Under the pieces are notes generated by a model. It ran no database searches. It saw only the letters and a program-made list of their open reading frames with translations, and was not told where the DNA came from. DNA of 59,815 bases from an uncultured Collinsella sp. (lineage in GTDB: Bacteria; Actinomycetota; Coriobacteriia; Coriobacteriales; Coriobacteriaceae): contig CATYSO010000013.1 of assembly GCA_958412345.1 (NCBI GenBank), forward strand, positions 1-59,815, written 5' to 3'. The position numbers and the translations under genes are program-made. Shown here in pieces: positions 8,237 through 17,362 of this stretch. The first letter of the stretch is position 1. Every line of letters begins with the position of its first letter.

Positions 8237-8429
8237 GATTGTCATATGCTCGTTGCCGAAACTTTTACTATGATAGTGGGCACTTGTGAACGTGTCAAAG
8301 CCAGGGCGGGCTGCATTGCGCCTCCTGCCTGCGTATTTGCGCCGATTGCCGCTGCAGGCGCCGTGTTTTGCCCGCTGCGCGAAAGGCGGCGTAAACGGTT
8401 GCGATGAGAAACGGGAAGGGAAGGCTCGG
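8237..8429. other. Divergent promoter/leader region between cbiK and cbiF
   Basis: This stretch must hold the promoter of the riboswitch RNA (minus) and the promoter of the cbiF operon (plus). I see no well-spaced -35/-10 pair on either strand. An AAAGCCAGGG string near 8299 resembles a B12 box but lacks the rest of an aptamer. GGGAAGGGAAGG at 8413-8424 is the ribosome site of cbiF. Confidence 0.45.
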
Positions 8430-9221
8430 ATGATTCATATCGTTGGCGCAGGCTCGGGCGCCGCCGACCTTATCACGCTGCGCGGGGCGCGCCTTCTGCG
8501 CGCGGCCGACGTGGTCGTTTGGGCGGGAAGCCTTGTGAACCCCGAGCTGCTCGCTGAGTGCAAGGAATCCTGCATCGTCTACGACAGCGCGCACATGACC
8601 TTGGAGGAAGTGCTCGACGTGATGTGCGCGGCGGATGCGCGGGGCGAGGAAGTGGTGCGCCTGCACACGGGCGACCCGTGCCTGTACGGCGCCATCCAGG
8701 AGCAGATGGACGCACTCGACGCGCGCGGCGTGGACTACGAGGTGGTGCCCGGCGTGTCGAGCTTTTGCGGTGCCGCGGCGGCGCTTCGCCAGGAATACAC
8801 GCTGCCGGGAATCAGCCAGTCGGTCGTGATCACGCGGCTTTCCGGGCGCACCCCCATGCCCGCGGGCGAGGGCATGCGCACCATGGCGGAAAGCGGCTCG
8901 ACTATGGTCATCTTCCTGAGCTCGGGTATGCTCGCCGAGCTTTCCGCCGAGCTTTTGGCCGCGGGCCGCAGCTCCGACGAGCCGGCGGCGCTCGTGTACA
9001 AGGCGACCTGGCCTGAGGAGCGCGTGGTGCGATGCACAGTGGGCACGCTCGCCGATGCGGGCGCGCGAGAGGGCATCGACCGCACGGCGCTCGTGGTGGT
9101 GGGCCGCGTGCTCGGAGCTCGCGGTGGGCTTGCGCACAACGGCGCGCAAGCGGAGTCGTACGAGCGCAGCAAGCTTTACGACCCTTCGTTTGCCACGGGG
9201 TATCGGAAGGCGAGCAGCTAG
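8430..9221 (+). CDS. cbiF: Cobalt-precorrin-4 C11-methyltransferase
   Basis: Transfers a methyl group from SAM to C11 of cobalt-precorrin-4. The 263-residue protein has the Rossmann-like start IHIVGAGSGAADLITLRGARLL (residues 2-23), the RLHTGDPCLYGAI motif (about 81-93) and the YEVVPGVSSFCGAAAAL motif (about 108-124), all diagnostic of the SAM-dependent tetrapyrrole methylases and closest to CbiF/CobM. ATG 8430 is set by this N-terminus and the purine-rich site just upstream. It is the first gene of the 17-gene plus-strand operon and ends one base before the cbiD start. Confidence 0.92.
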   Translation: MIHIVGAGSGAADLITLRGARLLRAADVVVWAGSLVNPELLAECKESCIVYDSAHMTLEEVLDVMCAADARGEEVVRLHTGDPCLYGAIQEQMDALDARGVDYEVVPGVSSFCGAAAALRQEYTLPGISQSVVITRLSGRTPMPAGEGMRTMAESGSTMVIFLSSGMLAELSAELLAAGRSSDEPAALVYKATWPEERVVRCTVGTLADAGAREGIDRTALVVVGRVLGARGGLAHNGAQAESYERSKLYDPSFATGYRKASS

Positions 9222-9222
9222 C

Positions 9223-10407
9223 GTGGCCTTCGAGCACTACATATATACCGGGACGACCCGCCTGCGCTGCGGCTACACCACGGGGAGCTGCGCCGCGCTC
9301 GCGGCGAAGGCGGCCTGCGAGATGCTCTTGTCACGAAAGCCCGTCGGCCGCGTGTCGATCGTCACCCCCGGCGGGCTGCCCGTCGAGGCGAACGTGGTCG
9401 ACGCATGCATCGGCGAGGGGTGCGCCCAGTGCGCCGTGCGAAAGGACGCAGGTGACGATGCCGATGTGACCGACGGCGTGCTCGTGTACGCGCGCGTGGA
9501 ACATGCGGGGTCGGGCACGGGTTCTGCGGGCAGCAAGGGCGTGCCCGCGCGCGAATCGGAAGTTTCCGTCGATGGCGGCGTGGGCGTGGGGCGCGTGACG
9601 TTGCCCGGGCTCGAGCAGCCGGTGGGGGCGGCCGCCATCAACGCGACGCCGCGCGCGATGATCACTTCGGCGGTGCGCGAGGTGTGCGCCGCGCACGGCT
9701 TTTCTGGAAATATTGCTGTGACGATTTCGGTACCCGAGGGTGTTGCCCTTGCCGAAAAGACCTTCAACCCGCGCCTGGGGATAGAGGACGGCATCTCCAT
9801 CCTGGGCACGACGGGCATCGTCGAGCCGCGCAGCCTCGCTGCCTTGCGCGACAGCATCGAGCTCGAGATCCGGCAGCATGCGGCTATGGGGCGGTGCGGA
9901 GTCGTGCTCACGCCCGGCAACTACGGCGCGCAGTTCATCTCGGGGCATTTCCACCTAAACGGTGCGCCGGTGGTCTTCATCTCCAACTTTGTGGGCGATG
10001 CGATTGATTGCTGCGTTCGCGAGGGATTCACCAATGTCCTTCTTGTGGGACACATCGGCAAGCTGGTGAAGGTCGCGGGCGGCATCATGGACACCCATTC
10101 GCGTACCGCCGACTGCCGCGCGGAGATTCTGGCCGCCCACGCGGCCTTGGCCGGCGCGGGCGCGAAGACCGTGCGCGATATCATGTCGTCGGTCACGACC
10201 ACGGCGGCGCTCGAGGTAATCGAGGCCGCCGGCGTGGGGGACGCTGCGCGCGCTTCGCTCGCTGCGGCAATCGAGGACAGGTTGCGCCGCCGCGCGGCGG
10301 GCGGATGCGACATCGCCGCGGTCGTGTTCGACGCCGAGCGCCGCGAGCTTTTCCGCACGTCGGGCGCCGATGCAGTTATCGGGGAATTGGGGGCGACGTA
10401 TGAGTAA
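9223..10407 (+). CDS. cbiD: Cobalt-precorrin-5B C1-methyltransferase
   Basis: CbiD methylates C1 during ring contraction in the anaerobic pathway. The 394-residue protein starts with the family signature RCGYTTGSCAALAAKAA (about residues 14-30) and contains TPRAMITSAVREV and the glycine-rich TPGNYG and HIGKLVKVAGGIMDTHS segments typical of CbiD. The start is taken as GTG 9223, one base after the cbiF stop, since the N-terminal family signature begins soon after; upstream in-frame codons lie inside cbiF. Its stop overlaps the next start by 8 bases. Confidence 0.92.
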   Translation: MAFEHYIYTGTTRLRCGYTTGSCAALAAKAACEMLLSRKPVGRVSIVTPGGLPVEANVVDACIGEGCAQCAVRKDAGDDADVTDGVLVYARVEHAGSGTGSAGSKGVPARESEVSVDGGVGVGRVTLPGLEQPVGAAAINATPRAMITSAVREVCAAHGFSGNIAVTISVPEGVALAEKTFNPRLGIEDGISILGTTGIVEPRSLAALRDSIELEIRQHAAMGRCGVVLTPGNYGAQFISGHFHLNGAPVVFISNFVGDAIDCCVREGFTNVLLVGHIGKLVKVAGGIMDTHSRTADCRAEILAAHAALAGAGAKTVRDIMSSVTTTAALEVIEAAGVGDAARASLAAAIEDRLRRRAAGGCDIAAVVFDAERRELFRTSGADAVIGELGATYE

Positions 10408-11089
10408 AGGCGTGCTGTACGGGGTGGGCACGGGGCCTGGCGACCCCGAGCTGCTCACGATCAAGGCCGTCCGCACAATCGAATCGTGTCCGGTCATCGC
10501 CGCACCGCAGACGGCGGACGGGGCCATGGTCGCGCTCGACATCGTGCGCGGCGCCGTCGACCTTACAGGCAAGACGGTGATCCCCGTGCGATTCTCGATG
10601 ACGTGCGACGTCGAGCGCCGCGCGGCCGAGCATGCCTCGCTTGTTCGCGAGCTTGTCGCGCACCTGGATGCGGTCCGCGACGTCGCGCTGCTGAACCTGG
10701 GGGACCCGAGCATCTACGCCACCTTCCAGCGCATAGCGCCCGACGTGCGCGCCCGCGGGTTCGAGGCGCGCGCCATTCCCGGCGTGCCGAGCTTCTGCGC
10801 GGTCGCCGCGGCGCTCGAGCGCGACCTCACGCCCGAGATGTCGTCGCCTCTGCACATCGTGCCCGGCGGCTACGACGACGTGCGCCGCGCAATCGGCTGG
10901 CCGGGGACGAAGGTGGTCATGAAGGCGCGCCGCTCGCTTGCGGACACGAAGCGCATCCTTCGCGAGGAGGGCGCCTTCGACGGTGCCGAGCTCGTAGAGG
11001 ACTGTGGGCTTCCGGGCGAGCGCGTGTACCGCTCGCTCGACGATGTGCCCGATCGGGGCAACTACTTCTCGACGATGGTGGTGCGCTAG
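10400..11089 (+). CDS. cbiL: Cobalt-precorrin-2 C20-methyltransferase
   Basis: SAM-dependent methylation at C20 of cobalt-precorrin-2. The 229-residue protein shows YGVGTGPGDPELLTIKAV (7-24), LLNLGDPSIYATF (about 97-109) and ARAIPGVPSFCAVAAAL (about 123-139), the CbiL/CobI forms of the methylase motifs. ATG 10400 overlaps the cbiD end. Because the chelatase is CbiK-type and cbiG, cbiD and cbiK are present, the early-cobalt (anaerobic) name is used rather than cobI. Confidence 0.92.
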   Translation: MSKGVLYGVGTGPGDPELLTIKAVRTIESCPVIAAPQTADGAMVALDIVRGAVDLTGKTVIPVRFSMTCDVERRAAEHASLVRELVAHLDAVRDVALLNLGDPSIYATFQRIAPDVRARGFEARAIPGVPSFCAVAAALERDLTPEMSSPLHIVPGGYDDVRRAIGWPGTKVVMKARRSLADTKRILREEGAFDGAELVEDCGLPGERVYRSLDDVPDRGNYFSTMVVR

Positions 11090-12223
11090 ATGAGGGTTTC
11101 CTGCATAGCGTTCACTGAGAGGGGGTATGCGTTGGCGGAGCGCACCGCACGCGCGCTTTCCGATTGCGCGCAGACAGGTGAAGATGACCCTGGCTGGGAC
11201 GTTTCCGTTTCGCGCGGGTTCGGCGAGGGGAAGGCCGACCTGCGCGCATGGACGGCGCTCGCGTGGGAAGCGTCGGACGCGCTTCTGTTCGTGGGCGCGG
11301 CGGGCATCGCCGTGCGGGCGATCGCGCCGCATGTCGCCTCGAAGGCAAACGATTCCGCGGTTGTGGTGATCGACGAGGCAGGGCGCTTTGCCGTCTCGCT
11401 TTTGTCGGGGCATTTGGGCGGTGCGAACGAGCTTGCGCAAACCGTGGCCCGTGCGGCAGGGGCCATCCCCGTCATCACCACGGCGACCGACGTCCGCGGC
11501 GTGTGGGCGGTGGATACGTGGGCGCGCTGTGCGGGGCTCGCCGTTTCGAATCCCGAGGCTATCAAGCGAGTGTCGGCGCGGCTGCTTTCGGGCGGGCGCG
11601 TGACGCTCTATTCCGATATGCCGATTTCGGGACAGCCGCCTGAGGGGGTTGACATTGCGTCCGACCGCGCTCGGGCCGATATCGTCGTGTCGCCGTTTGC
11701 TGGCGCGAATGCAGGCGCGTCCGTTCGCGCGGCGGAGACAACGGGCGAGGTCGTGCCCGCCGGTGAGACGGGGAAGCCGGCGGGCGTGCGGGCGCAGGCG
11801 CCTGCACACGAGCCGCTTCGCCTTGTCGTGCCCTGCATCGTTGCGGGCATAGGGTGCCGCCGCGGTGCGTGCGCCGAAGCGATCGGGGAGGCGTTTCTTC
11901 TCGCGTGCGGGCAGGCGGGCATCTCGCCTTCGGCCGTGCGCGAGGCGGCGACGATCGACGTGAAGGCGCACGAGGAGGGTCTGCTCGCCTTCTGCCGCGC
12001 GCGCAATATCCCGCTTGCGACGTATTCCGCAGAGGAGTTGTCGCTGGTCGAAGGCAGCGTTTCGCCATCTGATTTCGTGCGCGCGACGGTGGGGGTCGAC
12101 AACGTGTGCGAGCGCGCGGCGCTCGCGGACGGGGGCAAACTTATCTTCCCGAAGCTCGCTCACGGCGGCGTTACCGTCGCGTTTTCCAAGGTAACTATCG
12201 AACTTTCGTTTAAGGAGCGGTGA
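11090..12223 (+). CDS. cbiG: Cobalt-precorrin-5A hydrolase
   Basis: CbiG opens the delta-lactone of cobalt-precorrin-5A and releases acetaldehyde; it marks the anaerobic pathway. The 377-residue protein has the N-terminal domain with FVGAAGIAVRAIAPHVASK (about 66-84) and LLSGHLGGANELA (about 104-116). A variable Ala/Gly-rich linker around residues 205-245 leads to the C-terminal domain with VAGIGCRRG near residue 250 and the terminal LAHGGVTVAFSK. The start abuts the cbiL stop. Confidence 0.92.
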   Translation: MRVSCIAFTERGYALAERTARALSDCAQTGEDDPGWDVSVSRGFGEGKADLRAWTALAWEASDALLFVGAAGIAVRAIAPHVASKANDSAVVVIDEAGRFAVSLLSGHLGGANELAQTVARAAGAIPVITTATDVRGVWAVDTWARCAGLAVSNPEAIKRVSARLLSGGRVTLYSDMPISGQPPEGVDIASDRARADIVVSPFAGANAGASVRAAETTGEVVPAGETGKPAGVRAQAPAHEPLRLVVPCIVAGIGCRRGACAEAIGEAFLLACGQAGISPSAVREAATIDVKAHEEGLLAFCRARNIPLATYSAEELSLVEGSVSPSDFVRATVGVDNVCERAALADGGKLIFPKLAHGGVTVAFSKVTIELSFKER

Positions 12224-12966
12224 TGGGAAAGCTCTTCGTGGTGGGGATCGGCCCGGGCGGCCCCGACGGCATGACGATTGCGGCCCGGCGCGCGCTCGAG
12301 GCGGCCGACATCGTTGTGGGGTACACGAAATACGTGGAGCTCGCGCTCGCCGCCGTGCCCGACGCGGCGCATCTCGCGACCCCGATGATGCACGAGGTCG
12401 AACGGTGCCGCCTGGCGCTTTCGCGCGCGCAGAGCGGAGAAGCCGTGGCGCTCGTGTGCAGCGGTGACGCGGGCGTGTACGGCATGGCGAGCCCCGTGCT
12501 GGAGCTTGCGGAGGGCTACCCCGATGTAGACGTGGAAGTTATCGCCGGGGCCACCGCGGCTCAGAGCGGGTCGGCGGTGCTCGGCGCCCCGCTTGCCCAC
12601 GACTTCGCGGTCGTGTCGCTCTCCGATCTGCTCACGCCGTGGGAGGTCATCGAGCGCAGACTCGCCGCTGTGGCGAGCGCCGACTTCTGCATCTGTTTGT
12701 ACAACCCGCGCAGCAGAAAGCGCGCCGACAGGCTCTCGCGCGCGGCGAAGATTATGCTCGAATGGAAGGCCCCCGACACGCTCTGCGGCTGGGTACGCAA
12801 CATCGGGCGCGAGGGGCAGCAGTCGGGCATGTGCAGGCTCTCCGAGCTGGGGGAGTTCGACGCCGACATGTTCACCACCGTGTTCGTCGGCAACGCGGAC
12901 ACGAAGCGCGTAGGCGGTCGTATGGTCACGCCGCGCGGGTATCGGGAGATTCCATGCGAAAAGTAA
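12223..12966 (+). CDS. cbiH: Cobalt-precorrin-3B C17-methyltransferase
   Basis: Methylates C17 with ring contraction. The 247-residue protein opens with KLFVVGIGPGGPDGMTIAA and has VCSGDAGVYGMASP (about 79-92) and EVIAGATAAQSGSA, the CbiH/CobJ pattern, with the usual CLYNPRSRKR stretch near residue 160. ATG 12223 is 5 bases after AAGGAG and is preferred over GTG 12220. It overlaps the cbiG stop by one base and runs 13 bases into cbiET. Confidence 0.92.
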   Translation: MGKLFVVGIGPGGPDGMTIAARRALEAADIVVGYTKYVELALAAVPDAAHLATPMMHEVERCRLALSRAQSGEAVALVCSGDAGVYGMASPVLELAEGYPDVDVEVIAGATAAQSGSAVLGAPLAHDFAVVSLSDLLTPWEVIERRLAAVASADFCICLYNPRSRKRADRLSRAAKIMLEWKAPDTLCGWVRNIGREGQQSGMCRLSELGEFDADMFTTVFVGNADTKRVGGRMVTPRGYREIPCEK

Positions 12967-14303
12967 CGATCATCGGGGCGGGGCCCGGAAACCCCGACTT
13001 GCTCTCGCGCGCGGCGCTCGACGCGATCGACATCGCCGACGTGGTCATCGGCGCTCATCGCGCGCTTGCCGGCATCGACGTGCCGCCCGACGTGGTGAGA
13101 TACGAGCTCGTGAAGACGGCGGACATCGTCGCCGCGCTCACCGATGCGGCGTCGTGGCAGCGCGCCGTGGTCGTGATGACGGGCGATGTGGGGCTGTTCA
13201 GCGGCGCGCGCCGCCTGGTGGAGGCGCTCTCCGGCGACGCGCAGGTGGACGTGCACGTCATTCCCGGCATAAGCTCAGCGTCGTATCTCGCCGCGCGCCT
13301 CGCGCGTCCATGGCAGGATTGGCGCTTCGTGAGCGCTCACGGCGTGGCGTGCGACATTGTGGCCGAGGCCGAGCGCGCAGGCGAGCTCTTCCTCGCCACG
13401 TCGGGCGGGGAAGACCCCTCGCGGCTTTCGGGCGAGCTTGTGCAGGGGGGCTTCGGGGACGCGCGCGTGACGGTGGCCGAGCGCCTGTCGTACCCCGACG
13501 AGCGCATCACCTGCGCGACCGCAAGTGAAATCGCAGGTCAGACGTTCGACGACCTGAACGTGATGCTTATCGAGTTCGCAGGCTGCGCCGGGTCGCCTGC
13601 GGGCTCTAGCGCAGCCTCCGAGGCGCCGGCCGGCGCGTCTGCGCCCGCGGCGGCTTCTTCCACGGCGGACTCTGCGGGCGCATCCCGCGCCGCGATCTCC
13701 CGCTGGCCGTACGCTTCCTCGGGCATTCCCGACGAGCTCTTCATCCGCGGCGACGTTCCCATGACCAAGCAGGAGGTGCGCGCCGTCGCGCTCGCGAAGC
13801 TGCGCCTTACCGCGACCGACACCGTGTGGGACGTCGGTGCCGGCACGGGGAGCGTGTCGATCGAGGCGGCGCTCGTCGCGCGAGCGGGGTCGGTATGGGC
13901 GGTCGAGCGCAACGCGGCCGGCGTGCGGCTCATCCGAGAGAACGCGGATGCATTCGGGTGCGGCAACGTGCATGCTGTCCCCGGTGTCGCCCCCGAAGCG
14001 CTCGCGAAACTGCCCGTCCCCGACGCCGTGTTCGTCGGCGGGAGCGCGGGCGAGCTTCCCTCCATCGTGGAGGCGGCGCTCGAGAAGAACTCGCAGGTTC
14101 GCCTGTGCGTGCCATGCGTCACCGTTGAGACGCTCACCGAGGCGTGCGCGCTCCTCTCGGGTTCGCGCTTTAAGGGGTTCGAGGCGTGCCAGGTGTCGGC
14201 CGCCCGTGCCGAGGCTGTAGGCTCGCACCATCTTATGAAGGCGCAAAACCCCGTGTTCCTCGTCAGCGCACGTGGTGCAGGTGGGGAAGGCGGCGCCCGG
14301 TGA
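12954..14303 (+). CDS. cbiET: Fused cobalt-precorrin-7 C5-methyltransferase and C15-methyltransferase/decarboxylase (CbiE-CbiT)
   Basis: A 449-residue bifunctional protein, equivalent to aerobic CobL. Residues 1-205 are CbiE (KVTIIGAGPGNPDLL; VMTGDVGLFSGAR; VHVIPGISSASYLAARL). Residues ~206-245 are an Ala/Ser-rich linker of low complexity. Residues ~250-449 are CbiT: GIPDELFIRGDVPMTKQEVRA, then the SAM motif WDVGAGTGSVSIEAAL near 293. Together they methylate C5 and C15 and decarboxylate the C12 acetate. It overlaps cbiH and cbiA. Confidence 0.92.
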   Translation: MRKVTIIGAGPGNPDLLSRAALDAIDIADVVIGAHRALAGIDVPPDVVRYELVKTADIVAALTDAASWQRAVVVMTGDVGLFSGARRLVEALSGDAQVDVHVIPGISSASYLAARLARPWQDWRFVSAHGVACDIVAEAERAGELFLATSGGEDPSRLSGELVQGGFGDARVTVAERLSYPDERITCATASEIAGQTFDDLNVMLIEFAGCAGSPAGSSAASEAPAGASAPAAASSTADSAGASRAAISRWPYASSGIPDELFIRGDVPMTKQEVRAVALAKLRLTATDTVWDVGAGTGSVSIEAALVARAGSVWAVERNAAGVRLIRENADAFGCGNVHAVPGVAPEALAKLPVPDAVFVGGSAGELPSIVEAALEKNSQVRLCVPCVTVETLTEACALLSGSRFKGFEACQVSAARAEAVGSHHLMKAQNPVFLVSARGAGGEGGAR

Positions 14304-15682
14304 GCACGTCCATCCCGCGCTTCATGGTCGCTGCGCCCTCGAGCGGGAGCGGCAAGACGGTCGTAATGTGCGCGCTCCTGCGCGCGCTCGCGCGCCGCGG
14401 CCTTGCATGCGCGGCCTTCAAATGCGGCCCCGACTACATTGATCCGCTTTTTCATCGCCGCGTCGTGGGCGCGCGCTCGGGCAACTTGGACGGCTTCTTC
14501 ACCGATGCCCCGACGCTGCGCGCCCTGCTCGCACGCGGCGCCGCGGGCGCGGATGTCGCGGTGCTCGAGGGGGTCATGGGCTTCTACGACGGCATGGCGC
14601 CCGGCGTGGCCGACGCGAGCAGCTACCAGGTTGCGCGCGACACGGAAACGCCGGTCGTTTTAGTGGTGAACGGGCGCGGGGCGTCTTTATCGCTCGCCGC
14701 CGTAATCCGCGGCATTGCCGAGTTCCTGCCTTGTGCGAACGTGCGCGGCGTCGTGCTGAACAAGACGAGCGCCACTGCCTGCGCCTACGCGGCGCCTGCG
14801 ATCGAGAAGCACACGGGCGTCGCGGTTTTGGGGAATATCCCCGCCGACGAGGCGTTCTCGCTCGAAAGCCGGCATTTGGGGCTTGTGACCGCCGACGAGG
14901 TCGAGCAGCTTTCTGCGCGCATCGACAAGATGGCCGAGCTGGTGGAAAAGAGCGTCGACGTCGTCCGCTTGCTCGAAATAGCGGCGACGGCATCCGATAT
15001 CCGCGAGGAACCTTACCGGTTGGAGCCGATCGCGGGAGCGCGGCCCATCGTCGCCGTCGCGCGTGACGAGGCGTTCTCGTTCTACTACGAGGAGAACCTG
15101 CGCGCGCTCGAGGACCTGGGTTGCGAGCTGGCCTTTTTCAGCCCCCTGTGTGATAGCGAGTTGCCCCGGGGGACAAGCGCCCTCTATCTGGGGGGCGGCT
15201 ACCCGGAGCTCCATGCGCGGCAGCTCTTCGAGAACGCGCCGATGCGCGAGGCGGTGCGGCGCGCGGTGGAATCCGGCATGCCGACGGTCGCCGAATGCGG
15301 TGGGTTTCTGTACCTGCAGCGCGAAATCGCCGATAGCGAGGGGCGGCGCTGGCCTGTTGCGGGCGCCCTTGAGGGCGCAAGCGAGTACGGGGGAAGGCTT
15401 TCCCATTTCGGGTACGTGGAGCTCACTTCCCAACGCGACGGGCTCTACGGGCCGCGCGGCACATGCATCCGCGCGCACGAGTTTCACTACTGGCAGTCCA
15501 CCTGCCCGGGCGGCGACTTCTGGGCGCAGAAGCCCCGGCGCGACAAGGGATGGCCGTGCATGACGACCACCCCGTCCCTGGTGGCGGGCTTCCCGCATGT
15601 TTACTATCCTGCGAACCCCGACGCTGCGCGTGCGTTCGCGTCTGCCGCAGCGTCCTTCGAAGAGAGGAGACGGCATGGCTGA
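14300..15682 (+). CDS. cbiA: Cobyrinate a,c-diamide synthase
   Basis: ATP- and glutamine-dependent amidation of the a and c side chains. The 460-residue protein has a dethiobiotin-synthetase-like N-terminal domain with P-loop PSSGSGKT (about 12-19) and KCGPDYIDPLFH (about 44-55), and a C-terminal class-I glutamine amidotransferase domain with GGGYPELHA, the nucleophile region VAECGGFLYL, and a late HEFHYW motif. The likely start is GTG 14300, overlapping the previous stop as GTGA, with GGGGAAGG 9 bases upstream; ATG 14324 would remove only eight residues. It overlaps cobT by 8 bases. Confidence 0.92.
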   Translation: MSTSIPRFMVAAPSSGSGKTVVMCALLRALARRGLACAAFKCGPDYIDPLFHRRVVGARSGNLDGFFTDAPTLRALLARGAAGADVAVLEGVMGFYDGMAPGVADASSYQVARDTETPVVLVVNGRGASLSLAAVIRGIAEFLPCANVRGVVLNKTSATACAYAAPAIEKHTGVAVLGNIPADEAFSLESRHLGLVTADEVEQLSARIDKMAELVEKSVDVVRLLEIAATASDIREEPYRLEPIAGARPIVAVARDEAFSFYYEENLRALEDLGCELAFFSPLCDSELPRGTSALYLGGGYPELHARQLFENAPMREAVRRAVESGMPTVAECGGFLYLQREIADSEGRRWPVAGALEGASEYGGRLSHFGYVELTSQRDGLYGPRGTCIRAHEFHYWQSTCPGGDFWAQKPRRDKGWPCMTTTPSLVAGFPHVYYPANPDAARAFASAAASFEERRRHG

Positions 15683-16817
15683 AGCAATCGAAACCGCCCT
15701 TGCCTGCATCCGCGAGGAAGTCGGGCGCGCGTTCTCGTCGGCGCCGGGCGCCGTGCTCGAAGCCGCGCTCTCCCGGATCGCGCCCGCAGACGAGTGCGCC
15801 CGCGCCGCCGCGTACGCCGCGTGGGATTCCATCGCGCACCCCTTGGGGGGATTGGGCGACTTTGAAGACGCCGTCGCGTGTATCGCCGCAGCTCAGGGGA
15901 GCGCCGAGGTGGTCGAGTTTCCCCGTGCGCTCGCGGTATTCTTCTCCGACAACGGGGTCGTTGCCGAAGGCGTGTCACAAAGCGGGCAAGACGTGACGCG
16001 AGCCGTCGCGCGCAACATGTGCGAGGGGGCCACGAGCGCCTGCCGCATGGCGGCGTTCGCGGGTGCCGAGGTCGTGCCCGTCGACGTGGGTATGGTCCGG
16101 GGCATAGAAGATGCGCGCATGGTGCGCGCGAACGTGCGGCGGGGGAGCGGCAACATCGCGCACGGCTCCGCTATGTCTCGCGATGGGGCCGTGCGCGCGA
16201 TCGAGGTCGGAATCGCCGTCGCGTGCGGTCTTGCCCGCGCCGGCGTGCGCCTTCTCGCCGCGGGCGAGATGGGCATCGGCAACACGACCACCTCGGCGGC
16301 GGTGGCCGCAGTGCTCATCCGGGCGGACGCGCGGAGCCTCGTCGGGCGCGGCGCGGGGCTCTCGGACGCCTCGCTCGCGCGCAAGCGCGACGTGGTCGAG
16401 CGTGCTATCGACGCGAACTCGCCCGATCCCGCCGACCCGATCGACGTGCTCTCGAAGGTGGGCGGCTTCGACATCGCGGCGATGTGCGGCTTCTACCTGG
16501 GGGCCGCTGCCTCGAAGGCGCCGGCGCTCCTCGACGGGGTCATATCCTGCACGGCGGCCCTGTGCGCGGCGCGCCTGTGCCCCAACGCCTTGGGCTACCT
16601 CGTGGGCACCCACGCATCAAGCGAACCCGCAAGCCAGGAGCTCCTTCGCGAGCTCGGCATAAAGGCACCCCTCGACGCAGGCATGCACTTGGGCGAGGGC
16701 GCGGGCGCCATGGCGTATCTGCCTCTTCTGGATTCGGCGCTGCGCGTGTACCGGAATGGTAAGACGTTCACGGCGACTGGCATGGCTGCTTACGAACATT
16801 TCGAGGCCGGGAAATGA
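15675..16817 (+). CDS. cobT: Nicotinate-nucleotide--dimethylbenzimidazole phosphoribosyltransferase
   Basis: Makes the alpha-ribazole phosphate of the lower ligand. The 380-residue protein has family motifs LGGLGDFEDAV, FFSDNGVVAEGVSQSGQDVT, PVDVGMV, and AGEMGIGNTTTSAAV (about 200-214), ending with LGEGAGAMAYLPLLDSAL around the catalytic Glu. ATG 15675 follows GAGAGGAGA. No bza genes for DMB synthesis are in the window, so the base used is unknown. It overlaps cbiA and cobU. Confidence 0.93.
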   Translation: MAEAIETALACIREEVGRAFSSAPGAVLEAALSRIAPADECARAAAYAAWDSIAHPLGGLGDFEDAVACIAAAQGSAEVVEFPRALAVFFSDNGVVAEGVSQSGQDVTRAVARNMCEGATSACRMAAFAGAEVVPVDVGMVRGIEDARMVRANVRRGSGNIAHGSAMSRDGAVRAIEVGIAVACGLARAGVRLLAAGEMGIGNTTTSAAVAAVLIRADARSLVGRGAGLSDASLARKRDVVERAIDANSPDPADPIDVLSKVGGFDIAAMCGFYLGAAASKAPALLDGVISCTAALCAARLCPNALGYLVGTHASSEPASQELLRELGIKAPLDAGMHLGEGAGAMAYLPLLDSALRVYRNGKTFTATGMAAYEHFEAGK

Positions 16818-17362
16818 CGGTGACGCTCGTCATCGGCGCCGCCGCGAGCGGCAAGAGCGCCTACGCCGAGTCCCTGTGCCTCGGGCACGACGGCCCTCGC
16901 GTGTACCTGGCAACGATGGAGCCCTTCGGGGAAGAGGGCGCCCGCCGCATCGCGCGCCATCGGGCGCTGCGCGAGGGCAAGGGGTTTTCCACCCTCGAAC
17001 GCACGCGTGACGTGGGCGCCGCAGTGCCCGGGCTTCCGCGCGGCTGCACGCTTCTTTTGGAGGACGTGGGCAACCTGGTTGCGAACGAGCTCTTCGCGGA
17101 AGGCGGCTTGTCCCCGCGTGACCCCGACGCTGCGGCGCGCGAGGTGCTCGGAGGCATTGAACGGCTCGCTCAGGCCGCTGCGCATACGGTGGTGGTCACC
17201 GTCGACGTGTTCGCCGATGGGATGCGCTACGATGAAGGGACCGAGGCATGGAGGCGCGCGCTCGCGCGCGTGAACGCGGGCGTGGCGGCGCTGGCCGACC
17301 GCGCAGTCGAAGTGGTATGCGGGATTCCCGTGTGGATGAAAGGCGAAGGACCTACAAGGTGA
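16814..17362 (+). CDS. cobU: Adenosylcobinamide kinase / adenosylcobinamide-phosphate guanylyltransferase
   Basis: Phosphorylates adenosylcobinamide and transfers GMP to it. The 182-residue protein has the P-loop GAAASGKSAYAE (about 8-19), VYLATMEPFGEE, and RRIARHRALREG (about 45-56), which carries the histidine region for guanylylation. The C-terminal CGIPVWMKG is typical. It overlaps cobT by ATGA and cobS by 4 bases. A second, degenerate CobU-like domain follows in the gene at 18123. Confidence 0.92.
   Translation: MTVTLVIGAAASGKSAYAESLCLGHDGPRVYLATMEPFGEEGARRIARHRALREGKGFSTLERTRDVGAAVPGLPRGCTLLLEDVGNLVANELFAEGGLSPRDPDAAAREVLGGIERLAQAAAHTVVVTVDVFADGMRYDEGTEAWRRALARVNAGVAALADRAVEVVCGIPVWMKGEGPTR

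Noticed and set aside
8295..8330. B12-box-like AAAGCCAGGG on the plus strand upstream of cbiF
   Set aside because: The conserved GGTGAGAATCC and CACTG parts of the aptamer are missing upstream, so it is not called a riboswitch.
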